Below the pieces are notes generated by a model. It saw only the letters and a program-made list of their open reading frames with translations, did not search any database and was not told the origin of the DNA. The position numbers and the translations under genes were made by a program. From positions 1 through 27,256 of IMG/VR virus record IMGVR_UViG_3300044568_000518: 27,256 nucleotides of DNA. The stretch is one strand, 5' to 3'. How positions within the stretch are numbered: the stretch's first letter is position 1; the number at the start of each line of letters is the position of its first letter. Below are positions 20,667 to 27,256 of the stretch, piece after piece. The stretch is from a virus.

Positions 20667-21196
20667 TTGATAATCTCGTCCTTGCCATATTGATCCCAAC
20701 TAGTAAACTTATTTCTATCTAGTAGGTCGTGGAGGTTATGACACCACACTCCAGGATTTGTTGCTTTAAAATCTTTGTCGTCTATCTTAATAGTAGCATT
20801 ATATCCCAGCTGTTGTAAATAGGGCAGTTTAATCGAAATCTGCGGAATAAATTGCCGCTTCTCAACAAGCCCGCTTTCTAACAGTCCTTCTACCTGCGCT
20901 ACATCTAGATCCAATGTACACCAAAATTCATCGTCTGCATCTAAACAGACATAGATCATGTCTTCCCATAGACGCCATTGTTCCGCATCATTAACTTCTA
21001 GTTTAGGAAAACTTTGATTGGCACCAAAATATATGTGAGTACAATTGCTATTTCGTGCAAGTTCCATGATAACATATGAATCTTGAACACCTGTTACAAA
21101 AAGAGTTTTCATTCCGTGTGCAGGAGTCTTTTCGATCTCTATGCCTGTAAAGAATGTAATGCTATCTGCTATACCTGATTCGTAATTTCTTTTCAT
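20663..21196 (-). CDS. Conserved phage protein linked to the deazaguanine genes
   Basis: The 177-residue product has FFTGIEIEKTPAHGMKTLFVTGVQ at about 15-38, CTHIYFGANQSFP, CLDADDEFWCTLDLDVAQVEGLLESGL and, near the end, GYNATIKIDDKDFKATNPGVWCH. I recall the same protein in T4-like cyanophages close to folE, queD and queE, but no function. No radical SAM cluster or nucleotide-binding loop is visible. The repeated alternation of strands and helices suggests a Rossmann or TIM-type alpha/beta fold. It is joined to both neighbours by ATGA overlaps. A role in making or using the modified base is a fair guess only. Confidence 0.65.
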   Translation of the reverse strand: MKRNYESGIADSITFFTGIEIEKTPAHGMKTLFVTGVQDSYVIMELARNSNCTHIYFGANQSFPKLEVNDAEQWRLWEDMIYVCLDADDEFWCTLDLDVAQVEGLLESGLVEKRQFIPQISIKLPYLQQLGYNATIKIDDKDFKATNPGVWCHNLHDLLDRNKFTSWDQYGKDEIIK

Positions 21197-21609
21197 TCTG
21201 TCAATCTTTCTTTTATATGCTGTTGACGTTCTGCTTCGTGATGATCACACAGAGTCTTAATCCATCCGCCGTCTCGACGCCGGCCCGGAGCACCACAAGT
21301 TTCACAACTATGATCAGCCCATACTTCTGCCATCTGCACCATGCCACGGATTTGCTCATCTCCGCCGTCATAATAAAAACGAAGACCGCCAAACTTTTCT
21401 TTAATCTGCGCTACTGTAACTTGTGGAACAACTTCACTTTCTTTATTTTTCCAATCGATGTGATGTTGAATATTAGAGCACAGTTTTTCTAGAATGGACC
21501 ACCAACCTTCGCCACAGGCAAAGCCGCCATACTTGCCGCCAAACATCTTTGGAAAACGTTCTTCCATCTGTTTAGCAAAGGCATCATACTTTTCAAATTC
21601 TTCACTCAT
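21193..21609 (-). CDS. Small zinc-finger-like protein
   Basis: The 138-residue product ends in a likely zinc knuckle: Cys102 and Cys105 in SCETCG, then Cys121 and His123/His124 in LCDHHEAE. The first part has FGGKYGGFACGEGWWSILEKLC and IKEKFGGLRFYYDGGDEQIRGMVQMAE, a pattern common to phage and bacterial proteins of unknown role. ATG 21609 is chosen over an upstream TTG because it shares a base with the previous stop (TAATG). The zinc knuckle could bind nucleic acid or only stabilise the fold. Confidence 0.65.
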   Translation of the reverse strand: MSEEFEKYDAFAKQMEERFPKMFGGKYGGFACGEGWWSILEKLCSNIQHHIDWKNKESEVVPQVTVAQIKEKFGGLRFYYDGGDEQIRGMVQMAEVWADHSCETCGAPGRRRDGGWIKTLCDHHEAERQQHIKERLTE

Positions 21610-21797
21610 TACCAAGTACTCACGTCAGTGTTGTCAACTTTAACTTCCTTACCCAACAGTTCGAACTGAACTGTTGTAGTAGGGCCGATTCCACTAGAGT
21701 GATCCTCAACAATTTCAAATTGAGAGACTTCTGGAAAACGCCCAGCAATATCTGCCAAGGTTTTAATTTGAGTCTGTGTTAGTGTATATTTTTTCAT
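21609..21797 (-). CDS. Small conserved phage protein
   Basis: The 62-residue product (TQTQIKTLADIAGRFPEVSQFEIVEDHSSGIGPTTTVQFELLGKEVKVDNTDVSTW) reads as a helix and a small sheet. I recall the SSGIGP and DVSTW pieces from T4-like cyanophages. It overlaps both neighbours (ATGA upstream, TAATG downstream). No function known. Confidence 0.6.
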   Translation of the reverse strand: MKKYTLTQTQIKTLADIAGRFPEVSQFEIVEDHSSGIGPTTTVQFELLGKEVKVDNTDVSTW

Positions 21798-22003
21798 CGT
21801 TCGTCATCAAAGTCGACAGTTTCGTGATCGTGTTCCCATTGCTTACGTCTTAGTATAGCAAGTTCGTCTCTTAAAAGCAACCTCTGTTTCTTCAATTCTT
21901 GCATTTTCATATCTTCAAACAGCCCATTCTTTTCTAGCGTATCGATTTTTTGGTCTAATACTCTATGAGATTCTTCTAAATGTTTAATTCTGTTTTCGTA
22001 CAT
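21794..22003 (-). CDS. DUF465/YdcH-like small coiled-coil protein
   Basis: The 69-residue product is a helical hairpin: IKHLEESHRVLDQKIDTLEKNG, a short turn, then MQELKKQRLLLRDELAILRRK. This order of L..H..L and LKK.(K/R)L...DEL is typical of the DUF465 (YdcH-like) family of small bacterial proteins. GGAG lies 5 nt before ATG. The gene follows the DpdA-like gene by 9 nt. Its role is unknown; dimer or tetramer formation is likely. Confidence 0.7.
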   Translation of the reverse strand: MYENRIKHLEESHRVLDQKIDTLEKNGLFEDMKMQELKKQRLLLRDELAILRRKQWEHDHETVDFDDER

Positions 22004-22012
22004 AGCTACTCC

Positions 22013-23548
22013 TTATTCAGCTACAAGTTTATCCAATTCACCATCTTCACGATCGTTGTTCCACGAATCCTTATCTTCACTGCCTTCTTCGTAAAACAAG
22101 TCATTGGAGATATTTGTGACGCCTCCACGTAGACGCGAGCCTTCCAAATTCTGCATAAATCCTCTAGTCTCTGCATCAGCAATCATTTCAAATGCAGATT
22201 CTTTGTCCGGGCAGTTAAACAACTCCTCAACAAATCGATCAAAGTACAAGATATTGCGTGGAACCCAATCGCTATACTCGTCACTCATATCACGATCTTT
22301 GTTCTTCTTCCACATTCTCCAGTCTGGTCGAATTTTAGCTTGCTCAATGTCTGCTAGATTGTTAGCACGTTGTACAGCCACAATGTGTTGATAGACATTA
22401 TGTCCCATCATTAGTGCATAGCCAAAGCTGTCCCACGATGTTTTGCCTTCTTTGCCAATCTTGTTTAACATTCCTGGCTTGTAATGACATATATCGGAAA
22501 CATTAAGTCTACGACCAATTTCACTTTCAAAAGGAAAAGGAATGTCTGGACGTGATGCAAGTGCTTTATTATCTGGAGCCTTGTCCATGATAACACTCCA
22601 ACGTTTGGCTGTGTGTTGACTGTTGGTATAAACCAGTCCATGGGCAGTTGCAATAAACGGACTTGCACAGTCAAAGCTGATTGTAAAGTTAGGATTAACG
22701 TGTTTACGGATCTGACGTTGAATACTAGTCAAGTAACATGACCAATCTAACTGTGCAGTACCCAAGAAGTGCATCCAATCCTTGCCTTCTAACATACCGT
22801 CAAAGCGCATAGTGATCAATCTGCGCAGAGTAATATGCATCTTACACATATTAGCACCACCCATAGCCCAACCTTCGGCAGCTTTATCACCCCAAACTTT
22901 AGTATCACTGAACTCTTTAACACCTTCGTACCATGCTTCGGCAGTATCCCAGTTGCTACCCTGTAGCACGTTTAAGAACTTGGTAGCACCTAAACGATTT
23001 TCCAAGAAGTACTTGTTATTGTGACGAGTTTTTTCTAGACAGTCTTCAAACGACTTCAATCCTGTCTTGGGTGAATGAATATGATCGCAGGCCCAAGTAG
23101 GAACGTCTAGCATCATTGACCAATCAGCAGTTAGTTCTAGCCAGTTAAGAATATCATCACGAGTCTTGTTAGCTGCTTTACCTTCAAAGTCTAACCAATC
23201 AAACTTAAGAATACCTTTACCAATCTGATAACCACCAGAGTCACCTAGAATCATTGTCTTACTACGATCACGTTGCTGAATCATAGAGTCGTGATCCATA
23301 GTTTTAGTAAGATCTAACTGTGCATGACCTGCTGAATACAATCCATATTTGTAATAGAAGTAACCTTGTTCTGGATTTAAGAAGTTCATACCTTCGATAC
23401 CACGATCAAATCCTACTGGAATACGATCTTTAGGTACAAACTCTTCCTTACGTTGTTTTGCAATGTAAGTACTATAAAAACTACTGATTGCAGGCAAATA
23501 GACTGCGTAGTCTTTCTGCAAAGGTGTTAAATCAACGGGTTGTTTCAT
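22013..23548 (-). CDS. dpdA: DpdA-like TGT-superfamily protein (7-deazaguanine insertion into DNA)
   Basis: DpdA proteins, related to tRNA-guanine transglycosylase, exchange guanine in DNA for a 7-deazaguanine. The 511-residue product has Asp103 in LGDSGGYQ, Asp148 and Asp155 in LDVPTWACD, Gln196 in NVLQGS, GWAMGGANM at 226-234, LGTAQLDW at 262-269, and Asp293 in SFDCASPF, at the position of the nucleophilic Asp in tRNA enzymes. The C-terminal four-ligand zinc site of tRNA enzymes is not seen; only a lone Cys-His (DICHY). It is longer than typical tRNA enzymes of about 375 residues. It directly follows gp45 (TAA then ATG). Acting on tRNA remains an alternative. Confidence 0.82.
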   Translation of the reverse strand: MKQPVDLTPLQKDYAVYLPAISSFYSTYIAKQRKEEFVPKDRIPVGFDRGIEGMNFLNPEQGYFYYKYGLYSAGHAQLDLTKTMDHDSMIQQRDRSKTMILGDSGGYQIGKGILKFDWLDFEGKAANKTRDDILNWLELTADWSMMLDVPTWACDHIHSPKTGLKSFEDCLEKTRHNNKYFLENRLGATKFLNVLQGSNWDTAEAWYEGVKEFSDTKVWGDKAAEGWAMGGANMCKMHITLRRLITMRFDGMLEGKDWMHFLGTAQLDWSCYLTSIQRQIRKHVNPNFTISFDCASPFIATAHGLVYTNSQHTAKRWSVIMDKAPDNKALASRPDIPFPFESEIGRRLNVSDICHYKPGMLNKIGKEGKTSWDSFGYALMMGHNVYQHIVAVQRANNLADIEQAKIRPDWRMWKKNKDRDMSDEYSDWVPRNILYFDRFVEELFNCPDKESAFEMIADAETRGFMQNLEGSRLRGGVTNISNDLFYEEGSEDKDSWNNDREDGELDKLVAE

Positions 23549-24286
23549 TTAAGCTGCCTGTGCTGGAATAATATATTTGTAAGTAGCAAGTCCGCTGTCT
23601 AGAGTGATCTGGATAGCACCTTCATTTGACAATGACATCTTGGTGTTGTTGACATCTGCAATCTTAAGAATGCTCAAGATTGGCAACACTGGCCAAGTCC
23701 AACCGCGATCTAATTTACCAGTTACACCCATTGCAAAAATAAATTCGCCGCCGTGTGTTGAAGCATCTCCAAAGATAAATTTTAATTTATCACCATCAGT
23801 TTTTGCCAAGAATGTTGGATGTTCGTTGTTAGCACCTGCCTGAAAGTTAAAACGTTGCACAGCACTAACTGTTGGCTCGATCTCTACATCCCACTTAACG
23901 CCACGGAACTTGACAGTCTTCATCTTTTCGTTGATGATTTCTGTGTTCATGAAACGATAGTCGTTCTTGAAGTCGCCGTCTTTGTTTTCAAAGTGTAAGC
24001 CTGTTGGAATTGTTTCGCCATTGCGATCTGCAGTAGTAATACTAATTTTAGCATTTTCTTTGTACTCAGCACCGTCTAACAAATATTTTAATTTGTTTAG
24101 TTGCGGCATACCAAATACACCCATCATATCCGGATATGGTGCAGCAGTTTCAGCTTCCATAATCACTGAACGGTCATCAGCCATTGAATTGATCACAGTT
24201 TTATTTTGATCACCGGTGACTTTAACTGTGGTTAAGAAGCCTAGGTTCTGTGTGTGCGATACGATATCTTGTAAAATGTCTTTCAT
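23549..24286 (-). CDS. 45: Sliding clamp (T4 gp45 family)
   Basis: This ring protein holds the polymerase on DNA and, in T4, activates late promoters with gp33 and gp55. The 245-residue product, close to the 228 of T4, has MKDILQDIVSHTQNLGFLTTVKV at the start, PQLNKLKYLLDG, GVTGKLDRGWTWPVLPILSILK and LATYKYIIPA at the end. A strong promoter lies upstream, and AGGAG is 8 nt before ATG. The ATG also sits in a small hairpin, CTTTC with GAAAG (24280-24292), which could affect translation. The TAA is directly followed by the DpdA-like gene. The clamp loader genes usually found next in T4 are not present here. Confidence 0.88.
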   Translation of the reverse strand: MKDILQDIVSHTQNLGFLTTVKVTGDQNKTVINSMADDRSVIMEAETAAPYPDMMGVFGMPQLNKLKYLLDGAEYKENAKISITTADRNGETIPTGLHFENKDGDFKNDYRFMNTEIINEKMKTVKFRGVKWDVEIEPTVSAVQRFNFQAGANNEHPTFLAKTDGDKLKFIFGDASTHGGEFIFAMGVTGKLDRGWTWPVLPILSILKIADVNNTKMSLSNEGAIQITLDSGLATYKYIIPAQAA

Positions 24287-24309
24287 TGAAAGTTCTCCTG
24301 TATATTAAG

Positions 24310-24338
24310 ATTATATTTAGATCTAGAGTAAAAAGCAA
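24310..24338 (-). promoter_or_regulatory. Sigma-70 promoter for gp45 and downstream genes
   Basis: The minus strand has TTGCTT (24338-24333), a 17-nt spacer and a perfect TATAAT (24315-24310), in the 59-nt gap between gp43 and gp45. RNA would start near 24303, leaving room for AGGAG. An 8-bp palindrome TAGATCTA (24318-24325) lies in the spacer. It probably drives the DpdA-like gene and perhaps much of the operon. Confidence 0.65.
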
Positions 24339-24345
24339 CCGCAAT

Positions 24346-27015
24346 TTACTCAAAGTCAAAAAGTTTTGCGAATGTGTTGTCACTGCGAGTTGAACTGATG
24401 TCCCATTCTAAGACTCCAATTAAGTTTTCTAACTTTTCATCGATGACTGCATTTTCCATCTCAGCATCGTTGAAAGGTAAGTCTTTAAACCATTGCGGTA
24501 GTCTAAGTTCATCTACCGGATAGGCAACTGATGTATATCCCATAGGATTATCTTTGATCTTACAGACAATGACTTTTGCGCCATCTGTAATAGCTACAGA
24601 GTACTTGTCATCCATCATACGTTTTAGGGTATTCCAATTGAGACTAGCTCGAACGTGTCCCGGCATATTGGCCTTGCCTGCTTTCTTTTCTTTGTCGCGA
24701 TATTCACTAATATTGTTAGCACGTTTTGGACTACCCTTCTCCCATCCTGGGCGAGTTTTGAACTCGGTGCGAAAATTAGTAATATATTCTAACACTTCTT
24801 CTTTTCCTGCGCCATTGAGCACTCTAGTAAGCACTTCGCTGAGAAAATCTTGAATCACAACAGGAGTATCAGATCTTTTTAAATCAAGTCCCATTGCTTT
24901 GATTTTGCCAGGAGCACCCCCAGTGTCTGCTCTTTTTCCTTCTTTGTCGTAGTAGAGAACGGCATATCGTTTCTTGGTGATAAACAATCCTTTGCTTGCA
25001 ACAATCTCGCGACCTGCTTTGATGACTTCTCCCCTACTTTTCGGGCAGTGAAACGCATCTTGCATAAATTTTGGGAAAGTTCCATTAACAGTTTCTCCTA
25101 TAGTATCGTAAAGTTCAACAACAGATTCCTTGCTCCAAGGAATAGCCCCTTTCTCAATGTCCTTCTTTAACGTAGCATACGCTGAGAAGTAACAAGAGTC
25201 TGTGTCACCGTAGATGATCGCTTTGCCAATATGATCATTATCTCCGGTAATAATTTCATTTACTTTACCTGCCATATGACGAGCAATGGCACGACCTGTT
25301 AGTGTAGTTGATTGTCCAATACGGTTGTCAAAGAATCTGCAACCGGGATTAAGAATAGCACCATACAGGCTGTTCAAGTTAATCTTCTTGACCAACTGAC
25401 GCTTGTCCCAGTATTCTTCTTCAATCTTGTTACCGGCTGCAATACAATCTTTTAGTTTGGCCTGCATTTCTTTACGTTCTGCATACCAACGTTTTAACAA
25501 GCCAGGAATGATACCTTCTTTCTCATAGGTAAAGATTGTGCCGTTAGCACTTAGCATCCAAGGCTGATTGCTTTCAAAAATTAGATCATAGGCCTGAGCA
25601 GCACTAAGTGTATCTACTCCGCCATCTTCCCAGTCGATAGTAATTTCTCGACCAACATTTCGTTCTAATACCGCGGCATATTCCAATGAACCAAATATAC
25701 CTTCCCAAGCGGATGCAAATGATTTACCTTTGGCAATTTCAGCAGCAATATAATCTTTAGTGCCATCTTGACGCAACTGACCAACAATAGTTTCCGGACC
25801 CATGTTTAGAGCACGAATTGCTGACGGATATAGTGAGTTAATATCTAACGAACCAATCCACTCGTGAATGCCTTTTTTGGGATAGGCTACATAAGCACCA
25901 GCGGCTTGATTACTAAAGCCTTCTTCTCGACTTATTCTATTGGGAACAATCATGCCACGCTTGTGAGCTTCATTGATAATGGCCTGTTCCGTAACTGCAA
26001 CAGCACCCATTGTGGTCTGTAGTAGAACAGTACATTCGTGTGCCAGTGTGTTAGCAAGAGCCAGAAACTTTAATTTCTTGTCTAGCTTTTCCAACAGCAT
26101 ACAGTCTTGTCTGTTGTACTCGATGAATCTACGGAAATCGTTGTTGTATAACTGATCAAGTGTACCTTCGTACACAGTCTTGTTTTCACCAATTTCCATC
26201 TCGCCAATAGCGTCCAGTCGATAGGTATGGCGTTCTTCATATGTGTACTTGCGATACAGTTCAAGACTGTCTAAGTGTACACGACCAATAAGATCGTACG
26301 TGACAGCGGCCTTACCGTATTTTTCGTACTCACGCTTCTTGGGAAATTGATTCCACAAACAAAAACGTCTTGTATCTTCTTTACTTAGAACTTTTGTTAC
26401 ACGATTAACTGTGTAAGGAATATCAAAGCCTTCTGAGTTCCAACCACTTAGTACATCTGCATCTTGTATTAGATCCAAGAACATGTCTAACATATCTGCT
26501 TCGTTATCAAACAAATACGTGTTAGGAAATTCTTCAACTTGCTTTTTAGCCTCTTCCATACTTAATGTCTTGGGAGGAATGGCCAAACAGACCATAGTCT
26601 GCATCCATTGTAGGTAGACAGCAATAGCAGTAATTGGCATAAACGCATCTTCAGGTGATGCATAGCCACGTTCTGGATCAAAGTCTACTTCAATGTCGAA
26701 CCATGCTACATTTAGTTTAGGTGCATCAACATTTAGATAGTTGTCTTCTAGACAGCGATAAATGGGATTGATATCGCTTTCAAAAAGTTTTTTGTTTGAA
26801 TGAATTGCAAGTTCTTTGCGATGTTCTTTGACGTTTTTTGAACTTACTCGTGAAAGAGGTTGTCCAAAAATACTTGTGAATTTACCCTTGGCATCTGGGT
26901 AATAAAATATATGACGGGCAGGGTATTCTTTATAATGTCGTTCGCCTTTATCATTGCGTTCAACAACATTGATCATATCCTGCTCTCTATTATAGAAAGC
27001 GTCTACGTAACTCAA
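24346..27015 (-). CDS. 43: DNA polymerase (T4 gp43, family B), TTG start
   Basis: This replicative polymerase with 3'-5' proofreading has 889 residues, like T4 gp43 (898). Proofreading acids are Asp107-Glu109 in WFDIEVD, the LSGWNSEGFD block at 189-198 and Asp304 in YNRQDC. Polymerase motifs are A (DINSLYPS, Asp391), B (KKINLNSLYG, about 543-552) and C (YGDTDS, Asp604 and Asp606). The end, FAKLFDFE, resembles the clamp-binding tail of T4 gp43. TTG 27015 is used: AGGAG lies 6 nt upstream and no ATG is nearby before Met14. A hairpin just before that site resembles the T4 gp43 self-repression operator. Confidence 0.95.
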   Translation of the reverse strand: MSYVDAFYNREQDMINVVERNDKGERHYKEYPARHIFYYPDAKGKFTSIFGQPLSRVSSKNVKEHRKELAIHSNKKLFESDINPIYRCLEDNYLNVDAPKLNVAWFDIEVDFDPERGYASPEDAFMPITAIAVYLQWMQTMVCLAIPPKTLSMEEAKKQVEEFPNTYLFDNEADMLDMFLDLIQDADVLSGWNSEGFDIPYTVNRVTKVLSKEDTRRFCLWNQFPKKREYEKYGKAAVTYDLIGRVHLDSLELYRKYTYEERHTYRLDAIGEMEIGENKTVYEGTLDQLYNNDFRRFIEYNRQDCMLLEKLDKKLKFLALANTLAHECTVLLQTTMGAVAVTEQAIINEAHKRGMIVPNRISREEGFSNQAAGAYVAYPKKGIHEWIGSLDINSLYPSAIRALNMGPETIVGQLRQDGTKDYIAAEIAKGKSFASAWEGIFGSLEYAAVLERNVGREITIDWEDGGVDTLSAAQAYDLIFESNQPWMLSANGTIFTYEKEGIIPGLLKRWYAERKEMQAKLKDCIAAGNKIEEEYWDKRQLVKKINLNSLYGAILNPGCRFFDNRIGQSTTLTGRAIARHMAGKVNEIITGDNDHIGKAIIYGDTDSCYFSAYATLKKDIEKGAIPWSKESVVELYDTIGETVNGTFPKFMQDAFHCPKSRGEVIKAGREIVASKGLFITKKRYAVLYYDKEGKRADTGGAPGKIKAMGLDLKRSDTPVVIQDFLSEVLTRVLNGAGKEEVLEYITNFRTEFKTRPGWEKGSPKRANNISEYRDKEKKAGKANMPGHVRASLNWNTLKRMMDDKYSVAITDGAKVIVCKIKDNPMGYTSVAYPVDELRLPQWFKDLPFNDAEMENAVIDEKLENLIGVLEWDISSTRSDNTFAKLFDFE

Positions 27016-27021
27016 ATTTTT

Positions 27022-27045
27022 CTCCTATGTCTTTTGTGGCAGACA
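27022..27045 (-). promoter_or_regulatory. Hairpin before the gp43 ribosome binding site, possible translational operator
   Basis: On the minus strand TGTCT, an 8-nt loop GCCACAAA and AGACA form a 5-bp stem, directly followed by T and the AGGAG of gp43. In T4, gp43 represses its own translation by binding a hairpin of 5 bp and 8-nt loop at the same place. The loop here has a different sequence from the T4 loop. Confidence 0.5.
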
Positions 27046-27092
27046 AATACCGAATGTGCGGTTTATGGCCCAGCTTACCATCTATTGTATAT

Positions 27093-27254
27093 TTAATTAA
27101 TTATCATTCTAACGAGGCCAACAGTATCAATTGCGGTTAGCAAACAATAGTTAGCCAGCATACCAAAAGATTTCCTAGTCCAAGCAGCCCAACCGTACAT
27201 AGCACAACCAAGAATCCAAATGGGATAAAGAGTAAGAAGCGGCGGAGTGGGGAC
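27093..27254 (-). CDS. Small membrane protein, C-terminal fragment (5' end outside window)
   Basis: The minus-strand frame is open from the right edge to TAA at 27093-27095 and encodes at least 53 residues. It starts inside a hydrophobic segment (LLTLYPIWILGCAMYGWAAW), followed by TRKSFGMLANYCLLTAIDTVGLVRMIIN. The Gly-Met, Asn and Ile-Asp-x-x-Gly spacing suggests a short multi-span membrane protein of the kind I recall in phages, without known role. The 77 nt between it and gp43 hold the possible gp43 operator and no convincing promoter. Confidence 0.6.
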   Translation of the reverse strand, partial: VPTPPLLTLYPIWILGCAMYGWAAWTRKSFGMLANYCLLTAIDTVGLVRMIIN

Positions 27255-27256
27255 TG

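Noticed and set aside
27083-27115. Promoter upstream of gp43 on the minus strand (TTAGAA, 17 nt, TACAAT)
   Set aside because: Three of six -35 bases differ from consensus and the region is very AT-rich; it is too weak to list.
1-27256. CRISPR arrays, tRNA genes, insertion sequences, integrase or attachment sites
   Set aside because: No regularly spaced repeats, cloverleaf pattern, transposase motif or integrase motif was seen on either strand by eye.

Overview
The window is part of the genome of a tailed phage of the T4-like (myovirus) superfamily, most like those of marine bacteria. The basis is a family B DNA polymerase with T4 gp43 motifs, a gp45-type sliding clamp, a T4 RNase H-type 5'-3' nuclease, a phage dCMP deaminase, T4-type late promoters (TATAAATA), an AT-rich sequence, and tail-fibre and small proteins that I recall from T4-like cyanophages and other marine phages. 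The host cannot be fixed from this window: there is no photosynthesis gene, tRNA or integrase. All family assignments come from reading motifs and from memory; no search was run.

Layout. Positions 1-9707 read on the plus strand: the end of one tail-fibre gene, a complete tail-fibre gene, two tandem paralogous virion proteins and a small conserved protein, then a tightly overlapping block of four glycosyltransferase-like genes, one unknown gene, a possible micro-ORF and a radical SAM protein with an N-terminal SPASM-like domain. Late promoters stand 25-28 nt before three of these genes. Positions 9771-27254 read on the minus strand as a dense early/middle operon, in transcription order: partial membrane protein, gp43, gp45, a DpdA-like TGT-family protein, a run of small conserved genes, a QueD-like protein, a basic tail protein, a GT-B glycosyltransferase, FolE, small genes, a cupin, a membrane protein, dCMP deaminase, an AbrB-like protein, a MazG-like protein, QueE, a coiled-coil protein, RNase H and further conserved unknowns. 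The two transcription units converge at about 9708-9770. No stretch over 300 bases lacks a gene.

How the genes fit together. FolE, QueD-like and QueE give three steps from GTP to 7-carboxy-7-deazaguanine, and the DpdA-like protein could insert a 7-deazaguanine into phage DNA, a known anti-restriction strategy. QueC is not in the window, and a glycosyltransferase sits between folE and queD, so the final base is uncertain and may be unusual. On the late side, the glycosyltransferases and radical SAM enzyme follow the tail-fibre genes and may modify virion proteins or host surface glycans.

The most interesting non-coding signals are two hairpins that would hide a ribosome binding site in read-through RNA but not in RNA started at the adjacent late promoter, a 5-bp stem with 8-nt loop just before the gp43 ribosome binding site that resembles the T4 gp43 translational operator in geometry, and a near-consensus sigma-70 promoter centred on a perfect inverted repeat at 11891-11928.
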